A DNA stretch of 64,000 nucleotides from Ustulina deusta (Eukaryota; Ascomycota; Sordariomycetes; Xylariales; Xylariaceae), in assembly GCA_023159155.1 (NCBI GenBank), contig JAJNNX010000022.1, positions 1 to 64,000 of the forward strand, written 5' to 3'. The translations under genes were made by a program, and so were the position numbers. The notes beneath the pieces were generated by a model. It had not been told where the DNA came from. It did not search any database and worked only from the letters and a program-made list of their open reading frames with translations. Below, in pieces: positions 35,699-47,424 of the stretch. Each line of letters starts with the position of its first letter. Position 1 is the stretch's first letter.

Positions 35699-38600
35699 AC
35701 TGGCCAGTTGGTATGTACGGCTTACCAAGTTAGACAAGTCGTCAGCAGCGAGCGGTTTGGGGTCTGTCGGTCTGTGTCCATTTTGTCCGATAGACCTGGA
35801 TATTGTTGGTCAGTGGTTTTTGTTAAGCTCATAGAATAGATAGAACTTAGAGTGAATTCTGCATGTTCGACTGCAGGTCGCAGCAATATCGCGGTTAAGG
35901 TGTGCTTTGTGCTATCAATCCAACGCTAGGACGTGGATGAGACGCGTCTCTACACCTACACACTATCAACTCGCTTCTTGGGGTAGAATTGTGGGGTAGA
36001 ATTTCGTAATTATATCGGGAAGGAGTGTGCGACAGTAGTGCTGGCTTGCTGTTGAGTACTTCTTAAAGCGTTATGTGGTGAGATAAAAAAGAGGAAAAAG
36101 AAGAGGAGAAGCTCTAAGGCACGGTGGTGATAGCAGTGACGGTAATGGTAGTAAAACAATAAGGCAAAAGGAATAACGAAGGATAAAAAAGAAAAGAAAA
36201 AGATAGAGAGATAACAGTTCTTGAACAGGCATCCAGGGAGTTGCACAAAAGAGTCGCAAGCCTTGAGCTCTGCTCCGTATCACTGCACCGGAAAGCTCTT
36301 GAATGCCTATGGCCCTGCCTCTGGCACAGCAGAGTTTGTCCTGTCGACTAATATACCAACTCAGCCACTGCCGCGGTGGGTGGGAACGTCTCTTGAAAGG
36401 CAGCACTCTTGTTTTAGTTTATACCCGTTCCTAGCCACCCCTTTAAGTTAACGAGTAGGAGAACAATATTGGCGATTAGGGACTTGGTTGCGAAGATGAG
36501 TCACGTTGAGATGGCCTGAGCCAAAAGGAGATTCTAATTTCTAGGCGCTAATATAGTTTGGATTAGCCAACTCAATGCACCAATTTACTGCTGGCTTTCT
36601 ATTATCGCTTCTACTTAGCTCTTAGCTGGGTTAAAATTCTCAATGCCCACTTGTGGCTATCCAGATCTACGCTTAGCCACAGACTCTTCGGATTATATCT
36701 CTCCATTACCTTCGCTGAACCGGTATACAAAAGGGCGGCTGGGTATGAAGTCAACCATTCAGTCAGTTACTCGGTTGTTTGGTCAAAGGCTCAATCAGCT
36801 GACACTGCATAGTTATTAATATTGCCAAGGATTTTATGATGTTCTATTGGACATTCAGAATATCCCATTCCATTCGATACTATACATAAAGGTATATGGC
36901 GAAGGTTGTTTCTCTATACGTATGGGCATGGCAACTCAAGGCGCGTTGGTAAGTTGACTATGTTTTTAATTATTTCGATTGGATACTTGACTATTATTAT
37001 AACCAGTTGTTCTTCTTGTTATGTGGGAAGTAATGGCTGCACAGAACTTCAGGAGCAAAGGGCATCCTTAAGCCAACAGCGTATCAAAAAACCCCCAAAA
37101 AACCAAAAGAGATTAACGGGTTACATTTGGTTTTACATCTCGCAAAGAAAAGCTTACTTGATATTTGATCCTCGCCGCATAAGTCATTGTTGGCCTATAG
37201 ACTTTCCTCTTCCCAGAACCTTTTCCTAGTCCACATTACTGAATAATCATTGACATCAACAAAATGAAATAAATAGCTACCATAGCATTGATTTTCTCCG
37301 TATACAACGACGGAAGAAACGAGCCTTTCCCTAACAAGTGAAACCACTTGGGGTGTTCATTCTCTCATGGACGGGAAGTAATCGCAATGAAATCATGATC
37401 TTGGTTGACCTTTGGTTCTACCCCGACCTGCGTTGTGGAGGATATATTGCCGCGGATTAAACGTAGGCATTGCGAATAGTACCGTCAGGTCGTGCTGCTA
37501 ACTTACAAGGCTGGGTAGGAGAAATGTTACGACAAGTCGGCTATCGATTGATAAGTACCAGAATGGTTCGTGTACTGTAACCAGTGGTAATAACTCGACT
37601 ATACCTTAGGTATCTGTTCAGAATTTTAACCCCGGAGCGGACCTCGGTAAGCTATGTGGGAAAGCCAGCTTCTATCAAACCCCATCAGCTAAGGGTTCAG
37701 TCCACGTCATTGCAGAGCTAGTAACGATGATATCTGTGTCGCATGCCTTCAGGCCTTTAGGGCCGAATGATTCAATCTGCGATTGTATGGTAGCTGATTC
37801 ACAATACACAAATGGTAGCATATCATTTTGCGAGACTGCACTAGGAAAGCTTCTCGTCGGCCGTGGCTTTTATCTCCTTATGATTCTTGGTGGGCTCCTT
37901 TAAGCTGAAGATATTGTGACCGTTATACTCAGCGGCGGATAGGCAGAACAGTGGCAGCTTAGAGGAGGGAGTGTTAAAGATGGTAATGAGTCCTTGTAGC
38001 AGCCTGCGTTAGTATGATAGACTAGATTTCATTGAACTTTGCACCCAAGAGACTGGAACTTCGTTGGTGTCACGTAAATTATTGCCCCCCTGCCCTCCCC
38101 CCCAAAAATACTGAGATTAACCGGTTCCAGTCATTGGCTACAAGCTGTAGAAGGAAAACGTGCCGCAGTTGTGGGAGGTGTTGCGTTGCCTCAACTGTCT
38201 CTATGTGCGAAACGGCATGATGTATAAGGATACTGAATAACGACTCGGTTCACTTTGTAAAACAGACGGGTTAGAAGTAGTAACCAAAATAAATGGTAGC
38301 TAATTACATTCTGAGCTGGTTGGCATATTCTGACTCTAATGGCGATATATTGGCAGATACATCGTCACATCTGGTACCGAACAATTCATAGTTTCCAATG
38401 CATTATATTGAAAAGATCAATATATTTGCAGGTTGCATGACATGCGTCCCTTGCTCCAAACCTGGCAGCGCCGTATAGCCGTGTATTACATAATGCTACA
38501 CATATACTTTATAGTACAAGGTTATGACAGTCCTCCTGTCATATCTAGCTGAGATTTCGGGGGTTGCCGTCGTAGTCGGGCGCTTTATTTGGCTCAGGTG

Positions 38601-38807
38601 AAGTGGTGTAGTGTGCCAAGATTCAATCGCATTCAGAGATAGCATCTTATTCGTGCTGGATAGCGGACTCGTCGAGCTGAGATGAAGAGATCGACAGAAC
38701 AGCGATGGCACCTTTGGCGCAGCTCTGATGGGTATTTTATGTCGACTCGGAAACAAAACTCAGTGGCTATTCACATGCGTCAAGCGTGTAGTCCGTCACA
38801 GATGCTC
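35699..38807. other. 3.1-kb intergenic region
   Basis: Long gene-free stretch between the glycosyltransferase and FMC1. An A/G-rich segment (36080-36220) and an intron-like GTAAGT...CAG at 36950-37008 after ATG 36922 were examined; the spliced frame stops after 17 codons. No RNA gene or transposon recognised. Confidence 0.45.
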
Positions 38808-39125
38808 TCAGACCTGATTTCTGCCATATTCTTTGGGGAGGTCCATGCCAACCCGCCGCGCGGTCAGTTTGATTCGGTCTTCCTCTTCCATACTCATGCC
38901 GGGGTTGTATCGTTCTAATAATGTGGCGTACTGGCGTTGGGCCCTTAGGTAGTGTATTAATTGCTCGGCCTGGCTAATAGCATTTTCTTGGGAGGCGTCG
39001 TTGGAGAAGCTCTGTCGCAATTTTTGGTGGAGAGGTGACCGAGAAACTGCTGACGAAAGAGGCCGAGGGGGGAGTTCTCGCAGGAGAGATCGGTACAAAG
39101 AGCGTAGTCGTGCTGGTTGCGACAT
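38808..39125 (-). CDS. FMC1: FMC1-type LYR protein, ATP synthase assembly factor
   Basis: A single 105-codon exon. L-R-S-L-Y-R-S-L-L-R-E-L (8-19) is the LYR motif of small mitochondrial matrix proteins. The Q-A-E-Q-L-I-H-Y-L-R-A-Q-R segment, L-L-E-R-Y-N-P-G-M, and T-A-R-R-V-G-M-D-L-P at the end match the Fmc1 pattern I know from fungi. Fmc1 helps the chaperone Atp12 assemble the F1 sector of mitochondrial ATP synthase, most importantly at high temperature in yeast. The length is typical. No cleavable presequence is obvious, as in other LYR proteins. It shares a 355-bp divergent promoter region with the mitochondrial GTPase gene. Confidence 0.85.
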   Translation of the reverse strand: MSQPARLRSLYRSLLRELPPRPLSSAVSRSPLHQKLRQSFSNDASQENAISQAEQLIHYLRAQRQYATLLERYNPGMSMEEEDRIKLTARRVGMDLPKEYGRNQV

Positions 39126-39480
39126 GGTGGTTACGGTTGTTGAAGATTGACGGATTGGAGGGTTGGCGCGCAGTTGGAAAGGTTGAGCAAAAGATAGGTG
39201 GTAGGTACTTGACTTACCTAACCATCCCTAGTAGGTAAGGTAAGTACCTACCTGTAAGGACAAAAGCTTAGTACCTACAGCAGGTACCTACCTAGGCACT
39301 TACCCATGATGGCAATATAGATAAGATAAGATATGACGATAGGAGGAAGGGAGGCTCTCGATAAGTTTGCACAAATTCTATATCTCATCGAACAACCATG
39401 TTGTGGATGAGAGGCTAAAAGAAAGAAAGAAGAAAAAAAAAACCATTTGAAATGTATTCGGTATAGCCCCTGCTTTTACG
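39126..39480. promoter_or_regulatory. Divergent promoter region of FMC1 and the EngB-like gene
   Basis: 355 bp separate the two start codons. It contains a dense run of TACC/GGTA words (about 39200-39305: GTAGGTAC, TACCTACC, GGTACCTACC, partly palindromic), then an A/G-rich stretch (39415-39445) directly before ATG 39481. Co-regulation of two mitochondrial proteins is plausible but not shown. Confidence 0.45.
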
Positions 39481-41268
39481 ATGATGACTGCGGCGTCTCC
39501 GCAACTCAGGGCGCTTCTAGCAATGCCCACAGCGCTCCGGCCAGGATTGCTCGGCGCATTCGCATCATCGAGACCACGATGGATTCAATCCCGATTATTC
39601 TGCGCCTCGTCTCTCCAATATGGACGAGCCAAGTACCCTAACGTCGCCGCCCTCCTCATACCAGAGTTTCAGACGTCCACGATCGCTGAGATCACCCCCG
39701 ACGACTTATTCAAGACCTCGTCCCTGTCTTCCGCGCCTGGTCAGCCCCTGGAAGAGGAGTTGACGAAGCTGTATACGAAGCACGCGGCGGCTTTCATGTA
39801 CGCCGAGTCCGACTTTTATGAGCTGAAGAAGAACACGCGCGTCCCCGAGGTGTGCGTTCTGGGTCGTTCAAATGTTGGCAAGTCGACCTTCGTCAACGCG
39901 CTCGCCAACCGTCCGGGCAATGGCCTGGCATTTGTTAGCAGCAAGGCCGGGAAGACGAGGTCGATCAACATGTATGCATTTGGTCCTGCCCCGACAACAA
40001 AGGAGCTTCAAGCCCAGGGATCCGGGTACAAGGACGAGGAGATACCAACTCATACATTTCACCTTGTCGACATGCCTGGGTATGGGCATGGGTCGCTGAG
40101 AGCGTGGGGAAAGAACATCGGCTTATACTTGAATAAAAGGAAGGCCGTGAAGGGAGCCATCGTCTTGATTGATGCGCAAGTGGGCCCGAAGGACTCCGAC
40201 TTCCGTCTGCTTCAGGTTCTCAGTGCTGCTCAGTTGAAAACTGCTATTGTCTTAACGAAAGCGGATAAGGTCAATAACGGATTGGTAGGGTTACGTGAGA
40301 CATGCACAAAAGTTTGGGACGGTATACGCGCCATTGAAGCGAGCATTACAGATGGCAATTGGGTCTGGGAGAAAGATTTCTATGTTACCGCGGTGGGAGC
40401 AAGAGACTCTTCTGTGGTAAACTCGACGGTGACTACAGCGAGGCTGGCCGTGGCTCGATTAGCTGGACTCGTGAAAGAGGAACGGCCTAGTGCTGACAGG
40501 AACAAGAGGTGGTCTGGCAAGGTGGTTTCATTCGACGAGCTGCTGCTTGCCCCCAGCAAAGGCAGTGTTTCTGAGACAAATAACCACGTCGTTGAAAAAC
40601 CAACCCAGTCCGTAAGGGATAAGCCCTCTCCTTCAAAAGCCACATCTGGCTTATCCAAGGCTAAATCCCCTTTCGCGGACCTCGAGCAGGCTGCAATGGC
40701 ACAAAACAGCGGTCGGGCGCGAAATAACGCAAGTTTTGGGGCTCGGGGTTTGACGAAAAGCAGGCGCACACGCGCCCGCGCCTTTCACAGCACGCCAGCT
40801 AAAGGCGACGAGCAATCGCATGGCGGGCTAACACGAGCCGAGCTGAAGGTGGTTATCGATGGTTTTCTAAAAACACTCAAATCTAACACGCCGCGCGATC
40901 AGCTACGTCGTCTGCAGCAGCACCGCAAGAAGCACCCACCAAAACTCTTCAAGACTTCCTTTCAGAAATTACAACAGCGTCAAATGCACAGACTACAGCG
41001 GCAATTCCCAGAGCAAACGGAACGAGCTCGGGCCGTCTTTTACCGGAGACTAGAGATCGAAGAACGCCGGTATCAGACCGCGAAAGCTAGGACCGAGTGG
41101 CGCGCAACTGTTAACGTCAAGAATCCGACGGCCATCCATCAAGCTATGCCTGCAACCGAATTCGAAGAGGCATTCGCGGCTTCTGAGGGGCTTGCGGATA
41201 CAAAAAAGGGAAATAAAGATAAGGGAGAGAAAAAAAAGGCAGCCAAAAATTCTAAACCAGTTGACTAA
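39481..41268 (+). CDS. Mitochondrial EngB/YihA-type GTPase with C-terminal extension
   Basis: An uninterrupted 595-codon frame. The Arg-rich, acid-poor start (1-50) looks like a mitochondrial presequence. The GTPase core has G1 GRSNVGKS (128-135), G3 DMPG (197-200) and G4 TKAD (259-262), placing it in the TrmE-Era-EngA-EngB-Septin-like EngB/YihA group, whose bacterial members help assemble the large ribosomal subunit; yeast Mrx8 is a mitochondrial member. The expected role is mitoribosome assembly. Beyond the core lie a low-complexity linker (about 335-425) and a highly basic, helical C-terminal region to 595, Arg/Gln-rich then Lys-rich. The linker ends with R-R-T-R-A-R-A-F-H-S-T-P (435-439 is FHSTP), which itself resembles a matrix cleavage site. 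Bacterial EngB is only about 200 residues. Confidence 0.9.
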   Translation: MMTAASPQLRALLAMPTALRPGLLGAFASSRPRWIQSRLFCASSLQYGRAKYPNVAALLIPEFQTSTIAEITPDDLFKTSSLSSAPGQPLEEELTKLYTKHAAAFMYAESDFYELKKNTRVPEVCVLGRSNVGKSTFVNALANRPGNGLAFVSSKAGKTRSINMYAFGPAPTTKELQAQGSGYKDEEIPTHTFHLVDMPGYGHGSLRAWGKNIGLYLNKRKAVKGAIVLIDAQVGPKDSDFRLLQVLSAAQLKTAIVLTKADKVNNGLVGLRETCTKVWDGIRAIEASITDGNWVWEKDFYVTAVGARDSSVVNSTVTTARLAVARLAGLVKEERPSADRNKRWSGKVVSFDELLLAPSKGSVSETNNHVVEKPTQSVRDKPSPSKATSGLSKAKSPFADLEQAAMAQNSGRARNNASFGARGLTKSRRTRARAFHSTPAKGDEQSHGGLTRAELKVVIDGFLKTLKSNTPRDQLRRLQQHRKKHPPKLFKTSFQKLQQRQMHRLQRQFPEQTERARAVFYRRLEIEERRYQTAKARTEWRATVNVKNPTAIHQAMPATEFEEAFAASEGLADTKKGNKDKGEKKKAAKNSKPVD

Positions 41269-41597
41269 CTAGATGAATCATCGGATCCGTTTATGGGTAA
41301 ATTTGCACAACGGAAGAGCTAAGATGGTGATTCTTTGCGGGTTGGCAGCTCACAATGAATTCAAGAGACGAGCGCGTGTAACATTGCCTGCCTGGACTAG
41401 TGTATAACATTTGTACAGATCACGAATATAGACCATGTATACAGCAATAACAGTGGTGTACATATCATCTCCACAATAATCACGGGGCCCATCTTGGGTA
41501 TTTATATGCATGTAGCACTATGTGGCAGGCCGACACGGCTGTGTGAGAAAAACTACATAGAATTTAATATATCATAGGTTGTCTAAAGTCTGAAAGT
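41269..41597. other. Convergent 3' intergenic region
   Basis: Shared 3' flank of the GTPase gene and the convergent SWF1 gene; no other feature seen. Confidence 0.6.
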
Positions 41598-43027
41598 CTA
41601 TATTGCGGTAGGTGCTCGAATCGCGCCATGCTTGGCCTTGGTCTTCTTAGATTTCTTGCCCCTCTCTAGATCCGGCTGGGGCTCTGCCCGAAATGAGTGG
41701 TTTGGGACAAATATATCGACAAGATTATCCCAGAACCCTATGTCGTAGATATTTTCGATGTCACGCAGATGCCACACTCGCTCCCAAGGGCCCTCCCCAG
41801 GGGGCGCCGTATCATTTGGTGGCTCCCCGTCTTCTGTGCGCACAAGGACCTGGGCGGGCTCGACAGGCCATCGCGTCCAACTAGCCTCGAATCGGGGATG
41901 GCGGTTCCGCGGAATGGGCAGACGCCGTCGGAATGCGAAGCCATCGGTCATCTCGGCTTGCCAATCCTGCCACTTCATGCTCTCGTTGGTGGTCGTCCCG
42001 CAGTATATCAAGTAAGTGTGATATCCAAGTAAACCCCATACCAAAGGCGATGTCATGACAGCCAGAAGGGTTATAGAGCCTACACCTACATCGAACTGTA
42101 TGCCGTATGTGATGAAGATGAAGTAATGGTGCCAGGATTGCTCAGGGCGCTTCCACAGGGAGAAGAGGCTGCTGCGAGCTCGCGCATTCTCTGAGATCAT
42201 ACGGAGCCCTAATGCGCCACCGTATGTCGTCAATAGTGCGGTTGACAACAACAGAAGCAGGAACCAATGTTGGTTCCCATATCCAACGCAGTTGTTGATA
42301 AAGACGCAATGGTGATCTAACCTAGCAACACAGCGCTTGCAGACTGCACAGTGTTTCGAACGCGGCGGCTTTAGTAGGTTGCAAGTTCGGCATTCCTGGC
42401 CAGGGTGGAAAAGTGTAAAATCGTAAGGGTATAGCGACATGTAGCGCGCATGGGTTGCTGCTGTGACAACACCAGGATTACTAGACGCTGCCAGGTATAA
42501 AAACAAGTATGGCAGGATAATGGCGATAGCGCCGACGATTTGGTGAAAGCCGCTCAGCCGCGGCCATGCCCCTGGCAAATACAGGAACTCGCCGACGGAC
42601 AACAATAAAATATAGAAAATTAACACAGTCGGGTGCCGTCCATACCAGACATGGTACCCAAACGTGCCGGCAGATGCGACGAGGCGGCCGCCAGTGAGCG
42701 CTTGGTCAAGCGCCAAGACACCGCTGGGTAAGTAAACCCATATTGCTCGGTGTAGCCAGGCAATGGGAGTATGCCTTTCGAGCATGACGTCAGCGGAGGT
42801 CTCTGTCAAGTGATAACTCACATGCGGTTCATGCGGGCTGTGTGGCGTGGTCCCGTGAAGAACGCGCCAGAAGGCGTACAGACGGACTAACATCTGCCCA
42901 AGACAACCTTGAGAATTGAAGAGAAGCCGACGACTTACCTGAGCGCCGGAAGCCGACCGAAGAAGGCCACAAATGTCATGAAGGAGATGGCCAAGACAAC
43001 GGCGGCCACCTTGGCAATGAGCCCCAT
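41598..43027 (-). CDS. SWF1: DHHC palmitoyltransferase, Swf1 type
   Basis: Exons 43027-42939 and 42774-41598 (164-nt intron, GTAAGT...AAG), 421 residues. The join gives [17 protein letters not shown], matching the N-terminal pattern of fungal Swf1. The cysteine-rich domain (158-191) reads C-R-T-C...C-A-V-C-K-R-C...D-H-H-C with the catalytic Cys186, followed by F-I-N-N-C-V-G. About five hydrophobic helices flank it (1-25, 75-95, 110-130, 200-220, 255-285). Swf1 is an ER protein that S-acylates SNAREs and other membrane proteins on cysteines near their membrane helix. The C-terminal tail is charged and ends in a Lys-rich stretch. It diverges from RAP1 across 987 bp. Confidence 0.9.
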
Positions 43028-44014
43028 GGCGAGAAAACAAAAGGAGCTGGCGTTGGGATGGATGCGCTACCTATGTTGCGGGCTGTGTGTGTATTATCGG
43101 AAGAGTTTCTCTCGGCTGGCTTGCTGGACCCCGACACAAAGCCATCTGAAGCGCGGCAAATCCGTGCCGCTGACCGATGATAAATGAAAAAGAAACAGCA
43201 ATCGAGTGTCGGCTCTCACCAGATAAACCCAACCTTGCTGGAAGCTGTAGTCTAGTTCACGGGGGGGGGGGGGAAGTGACAAACTAGATAATCGCAAGAC
43301 AGGCAGGCTACTATACTACAGGCCCCAAGGGAGAAGGGAGTAAACACACACAGCCCGCTGACATGTGCTCCGTGATTTGTGCCCTTCCTTGGTGGATAGG
43401 GCGGGTGCCTGTTATGGGATCAGCATTTCGTCTCGGTAGAGGACGGTTTAAAAGATAGACTCGTTAAAGACACATTCCGTCATGGCGTATCCATTTAAGG
43501 GGGCCTCCGAATCCTTTTGTTACATACCTGCACTTGCCACGTGATAGTTTCCCAAGTGCACTAGGAAATCGCGATCTTGCATCACGCGTCTTTGTGAAAC
43601 TCGATTCACGGGACTTGTTACAACTACCTGACCTCTGCCTGACCTTGTTCATTTCAATCTATTCCGAGACTATTAAAGAGCAGCCATGCCCAGTTATTCT
43701 TATCTTTGCGATACCCCACTTTGGAAAGTGATGATGATCGGAGTTTTTAACTTTTACTAAATACCTGCTGCGCTGGAATTGCCCAAAGTTGATCCCGGCC
43801 TGTGCATTAAGTCAGCAATCCCAATCAGTTCGATAACCCTTTTCCCAGCCCAAAGTCGCGAAGAAACACAACATCAGCTTTACGCTTTTAGGTTATTTTC
43901 GTGTGTTGCTGGTGGAGTGATTTGAAAGGACTGCAGGAACATAACTTATTAACCTACCTCGATCAGCCGGTCTCTCTCACTTCTTGGGTGCCTAGTGTAC
44001 GACGATAAGTCCAC
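43028..44014. promoter_or_regulatory. Divergent SWF1/RAP1 intergenic region
   Basis: 987 bp between the two start codons. Contains a run of about 13 G at 43261-43273, preceded by CAC, and otherwise unremarkable sequence. Must hold both promoters. Confidence 0.4.
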
Positions 44015-46826
44015 ATGAGTGCGCCGGGGATTACGTATTCTGGTGTGCTTGCAAGGAAGGGTGTCGACAACGACAGCGCAGACGTGGATGCAGGTGTTTT
44101 TCGGGGACTCAAATTTTGGGTATCAATACGGGTTCCTCAGCGTAAAGTCTGTGTCGGCACCATAGAGGTACAGAATAGCATGATCTTCGTCTTCCTAGTA
44201 AACAATCCGAGAGCTAATGCTTCCTAGGAAAATGGCGGCACAGTGGTCCCCAAAGAAGGAAATGCCGATATACTCATATGTGATGAGGCAAAGGAGCCTG
44301 TACCTGGCTCGTACTCATACCAGCTCATCTCGGATGCTGTTAAAGAGGGTTCTCTTGACATGAAAGAAGATTACATGTGCAACTCTCTAGCACCTCGCCT
44401 TGGCACCTCTAATAAGCGGGCCCCTAAACCTAAGCTCACGAGAACCACGTTTACAGAGCAAGATGATCGGATTTTGGCCAAATTTGTGACAGAAAGGGAG
44501 CGCTTGGGTCAGCCTATTGGCGGCAACGACATCTACAAGGAGTTGGCGCAAGAGGTGTGTTTCTTGCCCTCGAACTATTCTGTCCCCAGTCTAACCTACT
44601 CGCTAAAGTACCCGCGCCATACCTGGCAATCATGGCGAGACCGTTGGGCTAAAAAATTAAAAAGCATCCCTCGTCCGCCAGTTTCAGACAAAAAGCAATC
44701 TCCACAACCAAAAGGCACACTAGTAGCTTCGGGTCGAGAAACTGCTGTTGACAGGAGCCCTGTCACTAGATCGAGGGCTCGATTCACCGCTGAGGAAGAC
44801 GACATCCTTCTCGAAATAATCCATCATGCGATTGAGAATCATAAGCCCTGGAATGGATACCCACCATATGAGCAGCTCGCGAGTGAGGTTAGTATCAAGA
44901 CGTCCCTACGTAATGCTGATGTCTAACAATGCATAGTTCCCTCAACGGACCTATTTAGCGTGGAGAGAACGCGCCTTGAACCACGTAGCGAAACAAAATA
45001 AAGATCAGATTGCGCAATGGGAATTTGAAGCTGGATTTCATTCAAGTGACAATGAAGATGCCCATGTGGACGACGCGAACGAGCAACAAACCCCGACAGT
45101 TGAGAACAATGCTCGTACAAAGTTAGCAGTCACATCTCAAGCGAGCGGAAATGCGCCGGTTCAAATTATTAATAGGTTGGGCGAGGGACATATCACCCAT
45201 AAGAGCACGAATGGGGATGGTAATGAAGATCAGGGCACGATATCATCACCCACGCATAGGGCGAGGTCTGTCAAACCATCTACAGATGCAAAACTCCCAG
45301 CGAAAGGCGATCTGCCAAATTACTCAACCTCTTCTCCGATATTTGATATGCCTCAACTCCCAGAGGACGGGGTAACAATAACAACGGAGGGCCAATTCTA
45401 TCGCGATTACAACACATTCTTGGAGAGTGCTGGTATCACAGAGAGACGGATTCCTAGTGTTAGAGGCAAAGCCATCGCTCTCTGGGACCTCTGGCAGTCA
45501 GTCAGATCGAAAAAGGTAGAGACTGCTGAGCTTGATTGGCAACAAGTCGCCGAAGATTTAGGCTTTAACTGGATTTCAATGGAGTCGATCCCTGAGGACC
45601 TTCAGCAATGCTACGAAGAGCATCTGGCGCCCTTCGCAGACGCTATGATGAGTTTCAACGAATCTAGCGATGAGGGAGATCCGACTGAAGACAATACCGA
45701 TGCAGAAACCGAAAGACTCCTGCCATCTTCTCCTCCAGTACTTCCATCGTTGAAACGGCCGCTTGCTACCACAAGTCCAGTATATGTCCCGCAGTCGTCG
45801 CCAAAACGAAGAAGGATAGACCGTAGCCACGAGATACCATCGACGCCTCAGCACGGCAATGGAAATTTTAATTTAAGATCTCGGGGTAGTTCTGACAAAA
45901 CACCCACAAACTCGCGCCTCGGTCGTTCTGGTGTCATCGAGCCTGTTTCTCGAACCCAGGCACGATCGAGCGCCCGGGATGGGGATGAAATCACGAATCT
46001 ACCGGAACAGCCGCAAGGTCGGAAGCGAACACTTGAACCGGAAACACAGGATTTTAATTTTGGCCCTGACACACAACTATATACCCATGGCGAAGGCCTA
46101 GATCACTTTGACGACGACTCCCAGAGAGGAACAACGCCATCACAGCAGCTTCTTCTAGAATCCGATGCCAGATCTCCGCAGATACAATATAATACCCCAG
46201 ATTTAGCCGCATCTCGTCAAGAAACAGCGCAGATTACCCCAACGCCGCGTCGCAGAATTCGGGTTCCCCTCCAGTTAGATGACTCTGATGACGACGATGT
46301 GCAGCGAAACGGTGAAAGGGGCAGAAGTACTCGTGCACCGCTTTCCACCCAGCAAGCACAACCGAAGCGACGAACCTTGCCCTCATCATTCATATCCAAA
46401 CCCTCCGTCAGCTCGATAGTTGTACAAAATGACCAACAATACTCTGCTACGGTTCCTGAGACCGAACCCCAACGAAGACCCTCTCCGCCAGAAGAAACGC
46501 CAGACGATATCATCGATCGTTTTGTCTCGTTGGGATACGCAAAAGACATTGTTCTTCGTTCCTTGAAGGCCACAAGCTGGATAATCGGCAATGCGGGTCA
46601 AGTCATGGAGATGCTACAGCAGGGAGAGCCACTCCCACCGAGGACTACTGGAGTTTGGACACAACGTGACGACGACTCACTCGAGTTAGTATATTCTCAT
46701 AACCCACCTTCCACCACAAAGGAAGAAAAGAAGCGAGAGAAGGAAATGAAGCGTCTACAGGCGAAACATGGAGCCGAGCAAATTGCACTACGCAAACGAT
46801 ATTTACTGGATGAGCTATCGGAGTAA
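44015..46826 (+). CDS. RAP1: Telomere-binding protein Rap1 (TERF2IP homologue)
   Basis: Four exons: 44015-44167, 44228-44554, 44609-44887 and 44937-46826, 882 residues. Introns are 60, 54 and 49 nt with GT-AG ends. The order fits Rap1: a BRCT-like N-terminus (about 1-115), a first Myb-type segment (about 121-180, ending Y-P-R-H-T-W-Q-S-W), a second Myb-like segment (about 205-270, F-P-Q-R-T-Y-L-A-W-R-E-R), then a long low-complexity region and a C-terminal helical domain (about 773-882) with D-D-I-I-D-R-F and G-V-W-T...D-D-D-S-L. Rap1 acts at telomeres in chromosome-end protection and silencing, in most eukaryotes through a TRF-type partner. Residues about 402-460 look like an ARID/BRIGHT module, which is an inference. 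Intron 2 has no stop and a length divisible by three, so only homology reveals it. Confidence 0.85.
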
Positions 46827-47424
46827 GAAATACACGAACGGGACACAGATTTTTTTCCACAGCGCGAGCTGAATACGCGATCACGTCATTTCTGTAGTCT
46901 GTACATATGCATAGGTAGGCAAGGTGGCTGGGGTTAGGTTGGGGGTTGTTTGTTCATTACACATTATGCAGGAAACTGTCGGAGATACCCAGCTTGTCAA
47001 GTGGTCTTTTTTCTGTTCTTTTCTCACCAGCATGTTAGAGTAGCATGTTAATTTGATACACCTCTTTATTGCAGTACCATCTCTCACCTGCCTTCCACGC
47101 CACTAAGTGAAGATCCGTGTTGCTGTTCACCATCATATATTCCAAACCGGCTAGCTCTAAACCGTATATATAGATATATATTTCGCCACGATTTCTAAGC
47201 AGACCATCTCTCAAAAGTTTCTGACTTAGTAGCTTAATCGCACCGATACGGAATATTAGTCTAGGCGAAGCAGAGTACATATCTAAACTTCAGCTCTTGA
47301 ATAGGTTCGCTGGAGGGAATAAGATTCTTTATTCTGGTTCCCGTGGAATTGGCATACGTCGAAGGGCAAATACGCCCAAGCCAGACCCGAAGGGGGCTTG
47401 ATCGCGCAGCATTGCCCTGTGTCC
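46827..47424. other. Intergenic region
   Basis: 3' flank of RAP1; only short frames without coding character. Nothing else identified. Confidence 0.5.

Noticed and set aside
36922..37040. Intron-like GTAAGT...CAG after an ATG, giving a 17-residue hydrophobic peptide
   Set aside because: Too short to support as a gene; splice-like words are frequent in AT-rich intergenic DNA.
42939..43040. Single long minus-strand frame (480 codons) for the DHHC gene without an intron
   Set aside because: It lacks an ATG at its start. Splicing out 42775-42938 yields the expected Swf1 N-terminus.
43261..43273. Poly-G run as a possible quadruplex or telomere-like element near RAP1
   Set aside because: A single homopolymer without separated G-tracts of telomeric type (TTAGGG); length may also be a sequencing artefact.
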